Below are positions 9,611 to 19,503 of a stretch of 64,000 bases of DNA, in pieces; the stretch's first letter is position 1, and each line of letters opens with the position of its first letter. Made by a program: the position numbers and the translations under genes. The stretch spans positions 10,817,119 to 10,881,118 of the forward strand of contig CM020618.1 in the NCBI GenBank assembly GCA_009829735.1, given 5' to 3'. The notes beneath the pieces were generated by a model. It saw nothing but the letters and a program-made list of their open reading frames with translations, made no database searches and was not told where the DNA came from. Source of the DNA: Pyropia yezoensis. Lineage: Eukaryota > Rhodophyta > Bangiophyceae > Bangiales > Bangiaceae.

Positions 9611-10050
9611 GACTTGGCTGGACGACACCAGGGACGGTCTCAGACGGGGGGACCAGTGAAATGCGTCCCGAAATTTAGGCGTCCACGATCACTGAACGAC
9701 ACCAGGGACGGCTTGGAGAGGGGGGGCCAGGTGAAATGCGTCCCGAAATTTAGGCGTCCACGATCACTGGACGACACCAGGGACGGCTTGGAGAGGGGGG
9801 GCCAGGTGAAATGCGTCCCGAAATTTAGGCGTCCACGATCACTGGACGACACCAGGGACGGCTTGGAGAGGGGGGGCCAGGTGAAATGCGTCCCGAAATT
9901 TAGGCGTCCACGATCACTGAACGACACCAGGGACGGTGTCAGAGGGGGGGCCAGGTGAAATGCGTCCCGAAATTTAGGCGTCCACGATTACTGGACGACA
10001 CCAGGGACGGTGTCAGAGGGGGGGCCAGGTGAAATGCGTCCCGAAATTTG
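9611..10050 (+). repeat. Tandem array B, 74-75-bp unit, about 6 copies
   Basis: The word atgcgtcccgaaattt starts at 9661, 9736, 9811, 9886, 9960 and 10034 (spacings 75, 75, 75, 74, 74). Each unit holds the core cgatcactggacgacacc also found in array A, followed by agggacgg and a G run. Copies are nearly identical, which implies recent expansion or homogenisation. Confidence 0.92.
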
Positions 10051-10265
10051 GGCGTCTTCCCATGTGCACTCTTTATGTATTGTACTCTACGTACGCGCGC
10101 GCGTGCTCTTCTGCTGAGCCTGCTTTCGATGCTTGCCGCGCTCCCTCATCGGATGCTCACCCCTCCTCTCATAGTGCGCGCGCTTGCCCGCTCTGCCCCC
10201 CCCGCTCCCCCCGCCCCCCCCCCCCGCCTCTCTTCTCCCAGTGCACGCGCTCGTCTGCATTCTTC

Positions 10266-10634
10266 CCACGCCCCGCCCCCCCCCACCCCCCGCTCTTGCA
10301 CACTTCCCCCCCCGCCCCGCCCCCCCCCCCCACACCCCCCGCTCTTGCACACTTCCCCCCCCGCCCCGCCCCCCCCCGCCCCCCGCTCTTGCACACTTCC
10401 CGCTCCCCCGCTCTCCCCCCCTCCCCCCCTCCCCCTCTTCCATCCTGGCCAAGACAAGGGTAGAGGCAGGCTAGAGGTGGCCTTCAACCGGTGACGCCCT
10501 TTGCGTAGCCCGGTTGCCCCTCGTCTGCCTCTTCCCGCCCGCCCACCGCTCTTTCCTACTACTTCCCCCCCTCTCCCACCCGGCTCCTCCGTCTTTCCTC
10601 CCTCCACGCCGTCCCCCCCCCCCCCCCCCCCCCC
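10266..10634 (+). repeat. C-rich minisatellite plus one R345 core copy
   Basis: The word cgctcttgcacacttcc occurs at 10291, 10340 and 10384 between C runs. It is followed at 10459-10560 by the R345 core (tagaggcaggctagaggtgg...cgcccaccgctctt) and by a 22-base C run at 10613-10634. The block ends 57 bases before the ATG of the next gene. The end of the spacer, ttctctcctaccgcag, resembles a 3' splice site, so a leader intron is possible. Confidence 0.8.
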
Positions 10635-10690
10635 AATCCCGGCCAAGTCGCACGGCGCCTGCTGTTCTCTCCTACCGCAGGCGTCTCACC

Positions 10691-12349
10691 ATGGCCGATG
10701 GTGGGTATGATGGGCAGCGCGGTGGTGGCGGGGATACGGGTGAGGGTGCGAACCCACCTGCCCGTCTTTCTCTGGCGGAGCGCCGACGACGCGCGCGTCG
10801 TAGCGCCGCTGCGGCCAGCTTGGCCGCACCTACTGTCGCCGGCCAAACGCGCATGAAGGCTGGTACATCATCCACCCGCTCTCCCGTAGAGGATGGCATC
10901 GGTGGTGGTGGTGGTGACGGTGGATCATGTTCATCGGCGTCGTCAACGCCTCACACCCCCGACCGTCAGGTGTTCCCTGCTGGGGAAAGCGCTGCCGATG
11001 GTGGGGCGGATACGCCTGGCGTTGGCGAAGGCGACGATGTAGAAGTGAAGCGGGAGGACGTCCTGGCGGCTCAAGTGCGCGGCATCGACGGCCTTACAGC
11101 CGGGATTGGTGAGGCTGCGGTCGGGACCAGCATGTTGTCCTCGGGGTGTCGCCAAGAGGACGTGGAAGCGCGCTCGCCTCCGCCGCCACCGCAACGCGCG
11201 CTGGCGGACATCATAGCTGCCGGGATGGATGTCCTGGCGTCGGGGACTCGCCTAGATGGAGCAGGACAGGGCATGCCGCCGACGCCACCTCCGCAACAGG
11301 TGCCGCCGCGGGTGCCACTTCCCCCGCTGGCGTCGTTTGGCATGGCGTCAAGGCCAGCAGTGCCGTCTCGTGGTGGGTCGGACGAACAGCACCGCCAAGA
11401 GGATGGGAGTGCGCGTGGACAGGAGCCTCCTGTGCCCCGCCCGACCGCTACAACGGTGAAAGTAGGCGGCGTGCCTGCTCCTGGTGGCCCGCCATCCACG
11501 GCGTGTGCGCGGTGTCTCGAGACCCCCAGGTGGGTGGGAAGCCCCCCACCATATGAGTACAAGAAGGGGCAGACAGCTGACTCAAGCCTCAGCAAGACCC
11601 TCGCGAAAAGGGTCGATTCGTGGAAGCGCGGACACCCCCCGGTCAAGAACGCGTGTGGCTGTTGTGGCATGTGGTTTTGGAAGCGCCTGGACTGCGTGTT
11701 GCACGAGGTCGCGTGCAGTGAGTTTAAGGAGTCGTCTGCGTTGTCAATACCGGGCAGGCTGCTTTCGCGGGACAGGGTGTCGGGTGTTGGGCATATGGCT
11801 GGCCCATCGGAGGGACGTATCGTCCGCCCAGTTCACCGTCGGGTGAGCGCTGTGCGCGGCAATGCTCCCCGCCACGGCCACGGCGATTCTCCTCGCCACG
11901 ACGACGGCACTTCTCCCCGCCACGGCAACGGCGATTCTCCGCGCTACTTCCACGGCACTTCTCCCCGCTACGGCCACGGCGTGGCTCCCCGCTACGACGA
12001 TGGTGGTGCTCCCCGCCACGGCTACGGCGCCGATCCCCGCCACGGCAACGGCGATTCTCCGCGCTACTTCCACGGCGCCGGTCCCCGCCACGGCAACGGC
12101 GATTCTCCGCGCTACTTCCACGGCGCCGGTCCCCGCCACGGCAACGGCGATTCTCCGCGCTACTTCCACGGCGATGCTCCCCACTACGACGACGGTGGTG
12201 CTCCCCGCCACAACAACGGCGATTCTCCCCGCTACGGCAACGGCGATTCTCCCCGCTACGGCAACGACCACGGGCCTGTGCGTGAACCATCTAGTCCGGG
12301 GAGTCCTTCGGGGTCGCGTAGCTGGGGGGCCGGGGGTCGGGGTATTTGA
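10691..12349 (+). CDS. C2HC zinc-finger-like protein with degenerate 16-residue tandem repeats
   Basis: 552 residues from the ATG at 10691; an upstream ATG-less extension through the C run is unlikely to be translated. A basic helix follows the start (LAERRRRARRSAAAA, about 27-41). The middle is Ala/Gly/Pro-rich. A compact cysteine motif lies at 322-342: C322-x2-C325-x12-H338-x3-C342, a C2HC finger spacing, preceded by a Lys/Arg-rich stretch. Residues from about 390 to 525 are tandem repeats of the type SPRYFHGAGPRHGNGD with NG/HG/YG variants, encoded by near-identical 48-bp DNA units at about 11860-12260. The finger suggests nucleic-acid or protein binding. The repeats are low-complexity and probably disordered. 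No family name can be given. Confidence 0.55.
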   Translation: MADGGYDGQRGGGGDTGEGANPPARLSLAERRRRARRSAAAASLAAPTVAGQTRMKAGTSSTRSPVEDGIGGGGGDGGSCSSASSTPHTPDRQVFPAGESAADGGADTPGVGEGDDVEVKREDVLAAQVRGIDGLTAGIGEAAVGTSMLSSGCRQEDVEARSPPPPPQRALADIIAAGMDVLASGTRLDGAGQGMPPTPPPQQVPPRVPLPPLASFGMASRPAVPSRGGSDEQHRQEDGSARGQEPPVPRPTATTVKVGGVPAPGGPPSTACARCLETPRWVGSPPPYEYKKGQTADSSLSKTLAKRVDSWKRGHPPVKNACGCCGMWFWKRLDCVLHEVACSEFKESSALSIPGRLLSRDRVSGVGHMAGPSEGRIVRPVHRRVSAVRGNAPRHGHGDSPRHDDGTSPRHGNGDSPRYFHGTSPRYGHGVAPRYDDGGAPRHGYGADPRHGNGDSPRYFHGAGPRHGNGDSPRYFHGAGPRHGNGDSPRYFHGDAPHYDDGGAPRHNNGDSPRYGNGDSPRYGNDHGPVREPSSPGSPSGSRSWGAGGRGI

Positions 12350-13555
12350 GTGACGTTGCAGTCTTTTTCCATTCCTATCACATCCACTCTTGGCCACGGG
12401 GTCTTGGCCACGGGGTCTAAGAATGATGGTAGGACGGCTATCCGGAAAAGGTAACAGTGCTTGCTATCATGCTTATCAGGGGAAGTTTTGGCGCCGCGGT
12501 CACCTCCACCGCAACCGCTACCGCCACCGCCGCGGCCACCGCCGTCGGTGGAGCCGTCGGTCGAGCCGCAGCGGCCACGGCCAGCCGGTCGCGCTGCGCC
12601 GGCGGGGACGCGCCGACCGGGGACGCGCCGACCAGACCCAGGAAGTCTGCATTGGCCAGTGGCAGCGGTGCCGCCGCCCCGCGCACGTCACGTCACGTCA
12701 GGATGGGGAACGCACACGGTGCCCCACCTCCCTCCTTGTCCCCACCCCCGGCGGCCCCTCTCCGGCCGCCGCTGCACCCCGCCACGGCGACCGCCACTAC
12801 AGCGACAGAAAAGGGGGGCTCCATGTACATGGCCTCGATGTGGGTGGCCACCTGTGCTCGGCCGCTGCATCACACAGTGGTCCCACCTCCCTCCTTGTCC
12901 CCACCCACGTCGTCGTCTCTGCCTCCCTCACCGTCCCCACCTTCCTTGCCGTCCGCATCCCCACGCGCCCCCCTCGAACCGACGAGCCATGAGCCCCTCG
13001 GCCAAGTCAGAGTGCTTGGGGACAGCTGGCGACTGCTGCCCCCGCACAGGTGACGGTCCCCTCTTTGGCGTGCCGTTGTCAGCACCACGCTTGTTGTGGC
13101 GCTGCGGGACGCTGCCTCGACCACGGAGTGGGCCTTTTCCCCCAGCACACGGTCGCACTGCCCCCCCGCACCCTCCTGCCGCCAAGGGACTTGCACTCAC
13201 TGCGCCTCAAACAGCCCACAGGACGCACATCACCAGGGCCGCGGCGCGCCACTGCTCAGCAGGTGGTGGCTTGGTCTCCGATGAAAACTACTTTGGGAGG
13301 GCGTGTCGCTCTCGGAGCTCTCTGGCAGGCTCCCTCTCAGACTGATCATTCAGGCCACCCCTGTGAAAGGTCATTAAACCCGCCTCTCAATGACACCTAA
13401 ATGACTCGGTTACAGGACCTGCATTTGCTCATTGGAAGCTCAATAGGTCATTAGACATCTAATCGTCCCCTCACCTTTAGTGATGATGCCAGCACACCCA
13501 GGCAAGAGCGGACTCCTGGGTGAAAATGCACACATCTCATTGGTGTAGAACCCAC
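12350..13555. other. Spacer with weak open frames only
   Basis: Open frames of about 200-290 codons exist (for example 12457-13053 and 12461-13345, plus) but are Pro/Ser/Ala/Thr-rich, overlap each other and have no recognisable domain. The phrase ccccacctccctccttgtccccaccc occurs twice (near 12720 and 12885). From about 13330 to 13460 the sequence turns AT-richer, with several addition-like direct words (caatgacacctaaatgac, gtcattagacatct). I see no supported gene. Confidence 0.5.
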
Positions 13556-13982
13556 GCCCTCCCCCCCGTGCGCGTGTGCGCGGCCCGCAAGGAACGCTCG
13601 CACACGAGAGGGCGCGCGCGCGCGCTCGTCTACGTTTCCCCGCCCCCCGCCCCCACCCCAACCCCCCTTGCCCACTGCTCTTGCACACTTCCCCCCCCCC
13701 TCTCCCCCTCTCCCCCCCCCCCCCCCCCTCCTCCTCTTCCATTCCTCTCCTCCGCCTCTCCTCTGCACGCCCTCCCCCCCGTGCGCGTGTACGTGGCCCG
13801 CAAGGAACGCTCGTCTACGTTTCCCCGCCCCCCGCCCACACCCCCCCCCCCCCCCCCCTCCGATCCTGGCCAAGACAACGGTAGAGGCAGGCTAGAGGTG
13901 GCCTTCAACCGGTGACGCCCTGTGCGTAGCCCGGTTGCCCCTCGTCTGCCTCTTCCCGCCCGCCCACCGCTCTTGCCCACTT
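13556..13982 (+). repeat. Local duplication plus R345 core copy
   Basis: Two diverged copies of a block containing cccgtgcgcgtg..cggcccgcaaggaacgctcg..tctacgtttccccgcccc lie at about 13556-13660 and 13769-13850, separated by a C-rich spacer with gctcttgcacacttccccc. The R345 core follows at 13879-13982. The following gene begins about 290 bases downstream. Confidence 0.75.
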
Positions 13983-14274
13983 TCTCCCCTCTCTCCCACC
14001 CCCCTCGAGCGTTGCCCATTTTCCACTCGCCCACCGCGCTTGGCCTCTCTTCCCCCCCCTCTTCCACCCCCCTAGAGCGTTGCGGCAACGTTCTCTGGCC
14101 CCTGTTGGCGTCAACTTGGGGCGGCTCTGGGGGTGTGCCGTGTCTGTCGCCCAATTGGGAGACCCGAGCGGTGGTGGCGGCGGCGGCCGTGGGTAGGAGG
14201 CGACGGTGAACCAGGGGCTGTACCAGCCGCTAGGAGCGGTATCGCTACTGTACCTGCTACTGGTTGATGCTACG

Positions 14275-15477
14275 ATGAAGCGCCATCGAGATTCTTCCTC
14301 GGGTACCGTCAGATTCGACCTGGCCCTGTGCCGTGTTCCCGTGGTGCGCGAGGCTGTCAAACGCATGGTTGACGCGTGGTGTGATCGGGTCTTGCGGCAG
14401 TACAGTCCTTCGATGGACGCGTCTGGTGACGCCGGAAGCCCTGATCTGCTTCCAGGCAATGTTCGATGGGCTCTGGACGTCGCCATCTGCAAAAGTCTGC
14501 GCCGTGCCTGTACCGTACAACATACCGGGCCTCGTCCCAGTGGCACAGATCCTTTTACTGCCACTCGCTCAGGCGGCGAGGCGGGCGCGGCCGGCGGTGA
14601 AGCTGTCGCTGTGGCTGGTGCAGCGGCGGGCGCAGCCGGCGGCGAGGCGGGCGCAGCCGGCGGTGAAGCTGTCGCTGTGGCTGGTGCAGCGGCGGGCGCA
14701 GCCGGCGGCGAGGCGGACACCGCCACTCGCTCAGGCGGCGAGGCGGGCACAGCCGGCGGTGACACTGCCGCTGCGGCCTGTGCAGCGGCAGGCGCAGTGG
14801 TGGGCGCAGCGGCTGGAGCAGGCGGCGGCGAGACGGACGCAACCGACAGTGTTACTGTCGCAGCGGCTGGTGCAGCGGCGAGCGCAGCCGGCGGCGGGAC
14901 GGACCCCGGTTCGGACGGGCAGAAAGATGGTCGTCGACGGCGGAGGGGCGCCCGTCCAAGGCATCGGGGTACCCGTCGACGAGACCGCCAACGCCACAGA
15001 CGCAAGGTCGTAATCAGTTGTCTCGACGATGAACTGATAGAACTCAAGGTGCTTGTCGAGCGGCAGACAACGATGATCTCTGACATGCACCGTCTTCTGG
15101 ACCAGCAGTCGACGGGGGACGACTCCGCCCGTGCCGGCGGACCCGCGGACGTTGTTTTTCAAGCCCCGTCTACAGGTACTGCGGGTGGTACTGGTGGCGT
15201 TCGCGGCGGCGCGTCCGCGTCTGGTGGGCTGCCCGTCGTAATCAAGGAGTTACTTCGGCTCTGCAACGAGCTGTGGCACCACAACGTGCATGCACGGAGC
15301 CTTTGTATCGAGCCCCCGCTTTCGGAGGGCACGTCGGCGCCGGAAGAAGCGGATGCTGACGCGGACGCCCCGCCCCCGGTCCCGCCTCCGGCCGACACTC
15401 GGGAAGAAGCGAATACAGACTCGGACGCCGAGTGGGTGCGGCGGACAGACGCCGGGGACTCTTCCAGCCATGAGTGA
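14275..15477 (+). CDS. Hypothetical protein with Ala/Gly repeats and a short coiled coil
   Basis: 400 residues from the ATG at 14275 (the frame opens earlier without ATG). Residues 1-85 form a balanced N-terminal domain (FDLALCRVPVVREAVKRMVD, WCDRVLRQYSPSM, ALDVAICKSLRRAC). From about 105 to 210 come tandem repeats of the type AGAAGGEAGAAGGEAVAVAG, with a matching 60-bp DNA repeat at about 14570-14720. A basic stretch follows (about 215-245, KDGRRRRRGARPRHRG...RRDRQRHRR), then a coiled-coil-like helix (about 247-280, LDDELIELKVLVERQTTMI) and an acidic Pro-rich tail. Basic region plus helix recalls a DNA-binding dimeriser, but the spacing does not match bZIP. No family recognised. Confidence 0.5.
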   Translation: MKRHRDSSSGTVRFDLALCRVPVVREAVKRMVDAWCDRVLRQYSPSMDASGDAGSPDLLPGNVRWALDVAICKSLRRACTVQHTGPRPSGTDPFTATRSGGEAGAAGGEAVAVAGAAAGAAGGEAGAAGGEAVAVAGAAAGAAGGEADTATRSGGEAGTAGGDTAAAACAAAGAVVGAAAGAGGGETDATDSVTVAAAGAAASAAGGGTDPGSDGQKDGRRRRRGARPRHRGTRRRDRQRHRRKVVISCLDDELIELKVLVERQTTMISDMHRLLDQQSTGDDSARAGGPADVVFQAPSTGTAGGTGGVRGGASASGGLPVVIKELLRLCNELWHHNVHARSLCIEPPLSEGTSAPEEADADADAPPPVPPPADTREEANTDSDAEWVRRTDAGDSSSHE

Positions 15478-15506
15478 GGTATCATTTTGGGCGGGCGCCC
15501 CGTGCC

Positions 15507-15710
15507 GCGGACGCCCATCTTGTCGTCCTTTGGGGGCTACACGGCCCCACCCGCGCATGACGAGGGTGGGGTGCATTCTTGTTTTTTTTTGTCTGCTTGT
15601 CTTTACCCCCGCGGACGCCCATCTTGTCCTTTGGGGGCTACGCGGCCCCACCCGCGCATGACGAGGGTGGGGTGCATTCTTGTTTTTTTTTGTCTGTTTG
15701 TCATTACCGC
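15507..15710 (+). repeat. Tandem duplication, 104-bp unit, two copies
   Basis: gcggacgcccatcttgtc starts at 15507 and 15611. Both copies continue with ctttgggggctac(a/g)cggccccacc, catgacgagggtggggtgc and a T run. The pair lies just downstream of the preceding stop codon, so it probably forms the 3' UTR or terminator region of that gene. Confidence 0.9.
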
Positions 15711-15961
15711 AACCCAGACGAAAAGAGACACTGTCAATGGCTACATGTGGCGTCGCGCTCGTCTCTGGTATTTCTCGTGCCGTCTACAGGGCTGACGGGA
15801 CACTACCGCCACAGCCACCCGCTCATCCACAGCAGCCATCACCGCCAAGGTACAACAAACCGCGTCGCGGGGAGGCTCCCACGCGGGTGGGCTCCCAGAA
15901 CCTTCACGTGCTTTTTTCATATCTATCGCTTGTGACGTGCTCAGAATGACAGTCGCCTATT

Positions 15962-16618
15962 TCATGAGGGTGATGATGGCGATGTGTTGCAGGGCGCTGG
16001 CCTCTCCTTTCCGCCTGTGTACAGCCCGTCGGGGTCGGTCGCCACCACCTGTTTCGCCAATCCCAGAGGCAGGAGCGCCAGAGTTCTCCAGCGACAGCCG
16101 ACCAGGGAGCTTGTTGACGTCACCACTCGCAGCCGTCTACCATAGACGGATGCGAGGCGACGCATGACGGAGTCGCCGCCTCCCTTGTTTCTCGCCAGCA
16201 GGGTATGGTCCTTGTGCACGGGAATACCAACGTCGTCACTCATCCCACGGACAATCATGGTGCAGTGTCGGTGGTTTTTGTACCAAATCATCTGCGAGGT
16301 CCTGTCCGTCCGCCGGATGTTTGTCGCCACATCCTCCGCTGCACGTAGGCGACGGGGTATGGTCCCCATCAGCACCTGGCCGTCGCCAATCGCAGCATAC
16401 ACACTCGTGCCTTTTGCTCTCCCGCAGGTCCACCAGTCGTCCAGCCGACCAGCTCGAACAAATACCCGCGTCTCAGCGCCCACAACATCCAACGAAGGCG
16501 GACCCACCGCAGTCGCGGGGGGTTGGTGTGAGGAACCGGGTGTATGGCCACGCGCGGCGCCTTTGGTAGAGTGTGCATCACCTGTCGAGGCGTCCGCTAC
16601 CGGCGACACGTACAGCAC
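15962..16618 (-). CDS. Hypothetical protein, 5' end unresolved
   Basis: An open frame of about 218 codons with no ATG at its listed beginning. The frame stays open upstream to a TAG near 16720 and reads Arg/Lys then a hydrophobic stretch, still without ATG. The centre has gene-like composition (AETRVFVRAGRLDDWWTCGR, TSQMIWYKNHRHCTMIVRGM). An exon joined to an upstream exon is the simplest model; the frame with an ATG at 17103 (minus) continues to 16597 in another phase and may contribute. The product is unknown. Confidence 0.4.
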   Translation of the reverse strand: MLYVSPVADASTGDAHSTKGAARGHTPGSSHQPPATAVGPPSLDVVGAETRVFVRAGRLDDWWTCGRAKGTSVYAAIGDGQVLMGTIPRRLRAAEDVATNIRRTDRTSQMIWYKNHRHCTMIVRGMSDDVGIPVHKDHTLLARNKGGGDSVMRRLASVYGRRLRVVTSTSSLVGCRWRTLALLPLGLAKQVVATDPDGLYTGGKERPAPCNTSPSSPS

Positions 16619-16718
16619 GTCGGGGTCATGTGCGGAGGAAAACGTATGAGCCGCGCTGGCCAGCTTGATAGAGATGGCCAGTGTGGGGCTCCTACGTTTT
16701 CGTTCCCGTTGGTCCTAT

Positions 16719-17345
16719 TGTGAAGAGGATACGAGCGGCTAGGAGCGGAACCGGGGCCGGTGCCGGGGTCTGTGCCGGGCAGGGGGGGGGGGGGGGGGGG
16801 GGGGGTGTGAACGACCGGCGTGTCGGCTGGGGTAGAGGGCGTGGTGGGGTACGAGTGGGTGTGGGACAACGGGGAGTCGTGCGAGTCAAAATGATGATGA
16901 AGCCAGTCCCAATGGGAGGGGCGGGGTGGATGCGGGGCTGGCCCAGTAGAAGGCTTTGGTAACACGCCCCCAAAACCGGGGCGTGAAGTGCGATCGCGCC
17001 CAATCACGCACAGCCCAATCACGCCATAATCTCGGCCTTTTGTCCGCGTGTCCCGTATGAAGCAGTCAATAAAATACGTAGACACAAACGCCGGAGAGAA
17101 CATGGCAACTCAAACGAAGGACACATTGGAGCCGCCTTTTCTAGAAACCAACAATTTAGGAGCGGCAACGCCGTTGTAAACACACTGGCGTTCAGAACAC
17201 ACATAGTTAAGACCCCCAGAGAGCGGACATAGGGTTCTCGCCACATGGTTAGAGGGTCGATGGAACTGAGGCTTCTCATTGGAAGAATCTGAAACACTCC
17301 AAACTTGGCGATTTACAGCGCCGCGGATGACGTCGTTAGCGAGGG
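16719..17345. other. Spacer with poly-G run
   Basis: A G run of about 23 bases lies near 16784-16806. The segment 17040-17345 is AT-richer than average and has no recognisable feature apart from a possible minus-strand ATG at 17103. Confidence 0.45.
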
Positions 17346-17405
17346 GTGGAAGAGGGGGCTACATCTCCGTCGAATACGCTATGTCCGCCCTTAACTGGGT
17401 GTGAG

Positions 17406-17429
17406 GAGGAGCGCGCGCGCGCGCGCTCC
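17406..17429. repeat. 24-bp perfect palindrome with GC alternation
   Basis: gaggag, six CG dinucleotides, ctcctc: a perfect self-complementary sequence. It lies just upstream of another alternating tract (gcgcatgcatgcgtgcgtgcg, 17462-17485) and the R345 pair. It could extrude as a cruciform or Z-DNA. Confidence 0.85.
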
Positions 17430-17539
17430 TCGCGAAGGCTCGAGTGGCTGAGCGCTTGTGTGCGCATGCATGCGTGCGTGCGCGCGTGGCCCGCTCGCGG
17501 AAGAGCTGTCGCACCCCGTTTCGCAAGCTGGTGAAGCGC

Positions 17540-18145
17540 GCTCCCCATCACCGTGCACGCGCCCGCTCCTATTGCCCCGTCCCGGCCAAGGTAGGAAGAG
17601 TGGGGGGGGGGGAAAAGGGGGGGGGGGGGGGGGGGGGGGGTTGGGGGGGGGGTGGGGGAGGGTGGGAAGGTGGGTATAGGGCGGTGCGTGTGTGGGGAGA
17701 GGCAGGCTAGAGGTGGCCTTCAACCGGTGACGCCCTGTGCGGGGACCGGTTGCCCCTCGTCTGCCTCTTCCCGCCCGCCCACCGCTCTTGCCCACTCCTT
17801 TCCCCCCTCTCCCACCTGGATCCTCCGCCTCTCCTCCCTCCACGCTGTCCCCCCCCCCCCCTTTCCCAGGCCGGTGAAGCCCGCCACCCACCCGCCATCA
17901 CCGTGCACCCCCCCGCCCCTGTTGCCCCGTCCCGGCCAAGGTAGGAAGAGTGGGGGAGGGAGGTGGCGGGGGGGGGGGGGGGGGGTTGAGGAGGTGGTGG
18001 GGGAGGGTGGGAAGGTGGAGGGCGGTGCGTGCGTGCGTGGGGAGTGGCAGGCTAGAGGTGACCCTCAACCAGCGACGCCCTGTGCGGGGACCGGTTGCCC
18101 CTCGCCTGCCTCTTCCTGCCCGCCCACCGCTCTTGGCCACTCCTC
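17540..18145 (+). repeat. R345 repeat, two tandem copies, plus orientation
   Basis: R345 cores start at 17697 and 18044, 347 bases apart. Each is preceded by gtgcac..gcccc.tgttgccccgtcccggccaagg(taggaagagt) and a long G run, and followed by cccacctggatcctccgcct. The repeat boundary is therefore longer than the core, about 345 bases. The word ggccaaggtaggaagag resembles a 5' splice donor. Downstream (18200-18340) the phrase gcggccgtgccgg repeats in a GC-rich low-complexity tract. Confidence 0.85.
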
Positions 18146-18565
18146 CCCCCCCTCTCCCACCTGGATCCTCCGCCTGGTGTGCCGTCCTCGGCGGCCGTGC
18201 CGGAAATGCGGCCGGCCCAAGGAGCGGGGAGCGGCTGCGTTGGCGGCCGCACCGGTGGGTGTGCCGGCTTTGGCGGCCGTGCCGGCGGCCGTGAAGGCGG
18301 CCGTGCCGGTGGCTTTGCGGGTGGATGCGATGGAGTATTGGAGTTTGTGGCAGCGGCGGTCAGGTTGGGCGCCGTGCCGGCGGCCATGCCGGCGTCGGTG
18401 GGTGTGGTGGCGGCCGAGCCGGCGGTGTACCCGTGGGTGACTGTGGGAGGGGGAAAGGGGAGGGTACCCGGACGGCGCGCCGCCATCAGGCTGTGGCCGG
18501 AGCGTTGCAAGCCGAGCTGGGTGGGGCGGACCAACACCGGCTCGGTCGGCGCTGCGGTGAGGGCC

Positions 18566-19286
18566 TTATTGTCTGTTCCCCTGACTGCTCCCCAGTCCCT
18601 CGTCAATTGAGGCAAAGGTGTGCCCAGCTACCCGGCCGAGGAAGGGTTTACGGTTGTTGACCACCCACCGTGTACGAGCGAGCACACTACAGGGGACTAA
18701 GACGATGTCAATCTCGCCCCACAGCGACACAATAATGTCCATGTCGGGGTGCACCATCCAGCCCGGGTCACCACACACACCACCGAGCTCAGCTGTCAGG
18801 TGTACCTCGGGAGGCATGTTGTCCATGAGGGAGGACAGACAACCAGCGTATACCCGAGCCACATGGCCGACCTGTAGAGGATAAATAGGGAATCAGTGAG
18901 TTTCCAATACACATTGAGGGCCAATCACGGTGACGAGCGTCGGACCGCCGTGCGGGGCAAAGGTGTCGGGCCAGCCGGTCGAGCCACCATAAAGGGGGGG
19001 CGGGTGGGGGATGGGGAGTGCATTGGCGGGGCAGTCAGTACCCCAGGGTGGTCATCACACAAAAAACGGCAAGCGCTGTGACCCCATGTGAAACGCGTTG
19101 CCCACTTACCATAGTACCGTTGACGTACACTTCCACAGCACACGGGTCCACCTTGTTCTTTGGATTCCGGACCAGCTTCACGGGTGTACCGCGTACCAAA
19201 CGCAGATTCCAGCTGTCGGGATAGTAGTAGCGACCCACCAGGGTCACGGTGCGGGAATCAACCAGCCCCTGGCCCGACCCAGACAT
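18566..19286 (-). CDS. Small HIRAN-domain protein, two exons
   Basis: Exon 1 is 19286-19110 (ATG at 19286), the intron is 19109-18872 (238 bases) and exon 2 is 18871-18566, giving 160 residues. The donor is ATG|GTAAGT and the acceptor is a pyrimidine tract ending CTCTACAG|GTCGGC; phase 0. Across the junction the product reads VTLVGRYYY...LRLVRGTPVKLVRNPKNKVDPCAVEVYVNGTM then VGHVARVYAGCLSSLMD. This is the HIRAN pattern: a strand, a (V/L)xRxPxNxxDxxAVxV core, a (V/I)GxV strand and a helix. HIRAN domains bind single-stranded 3' DNA ends in HLTF/Rad5 helicases and also occur alone. No helicase part is present here, so a standalone domain or a missed downstream exon are both possible. Upstream sequence ends in a short G run (19328-19335). 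Confidence 0.7.
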
Positions 19287-19439
19287 GGTACACCGAAGAC
19301 GACACGAACCGGATTCCTTGTTGATTGGGGGGGAAGTACGCAGACGCGGGGTGAGATGTGGGCAATGTGGGAAGGGGGCGGGCGGGCGGTGAGCGGTGGT
19401 GTACGATGATGTACCAGCGGTCACTGCCAGACCTGCCAG

Positions 19440-19503
19440 CCAGTCGCGGAAGTCGTGTTGCCTTGCGCCGCCCAGTCGCGGAAGTCGTGTTGCCTTGCGC
19501 CGC
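19440..19503 (+). repeat. 32-bp perfect tandem duplication
   Basis: cagtcgcggaagtcgtgttg followed by ccttgcgccgcc occurs twice in direct succession. It lies in the 5' flank of the HIRAN gene. Confidence 0.9.

Noticed and set aside
7050-10050. CRISPR-like periodic repeats
   Set aside because: Units are wholly repeated without unique spacers, the genome is eukaryotic, and no cas genes are present.
14275-15477. bZIP assignment for the 400-aa Ala/Gly-repeat protein
   Set aside because: A basic patch and a short helix are present, but there is no N-x7-R basic-region pattern and too few heptads.
18052-18615. 171-187-codon frames on both strands after the R345 pair
   Set aside because: Low-complexity Gly/Pro repeats arising from gcggccgtgccgg words. 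The 3' part overlaps the better supported HIRAN exon.
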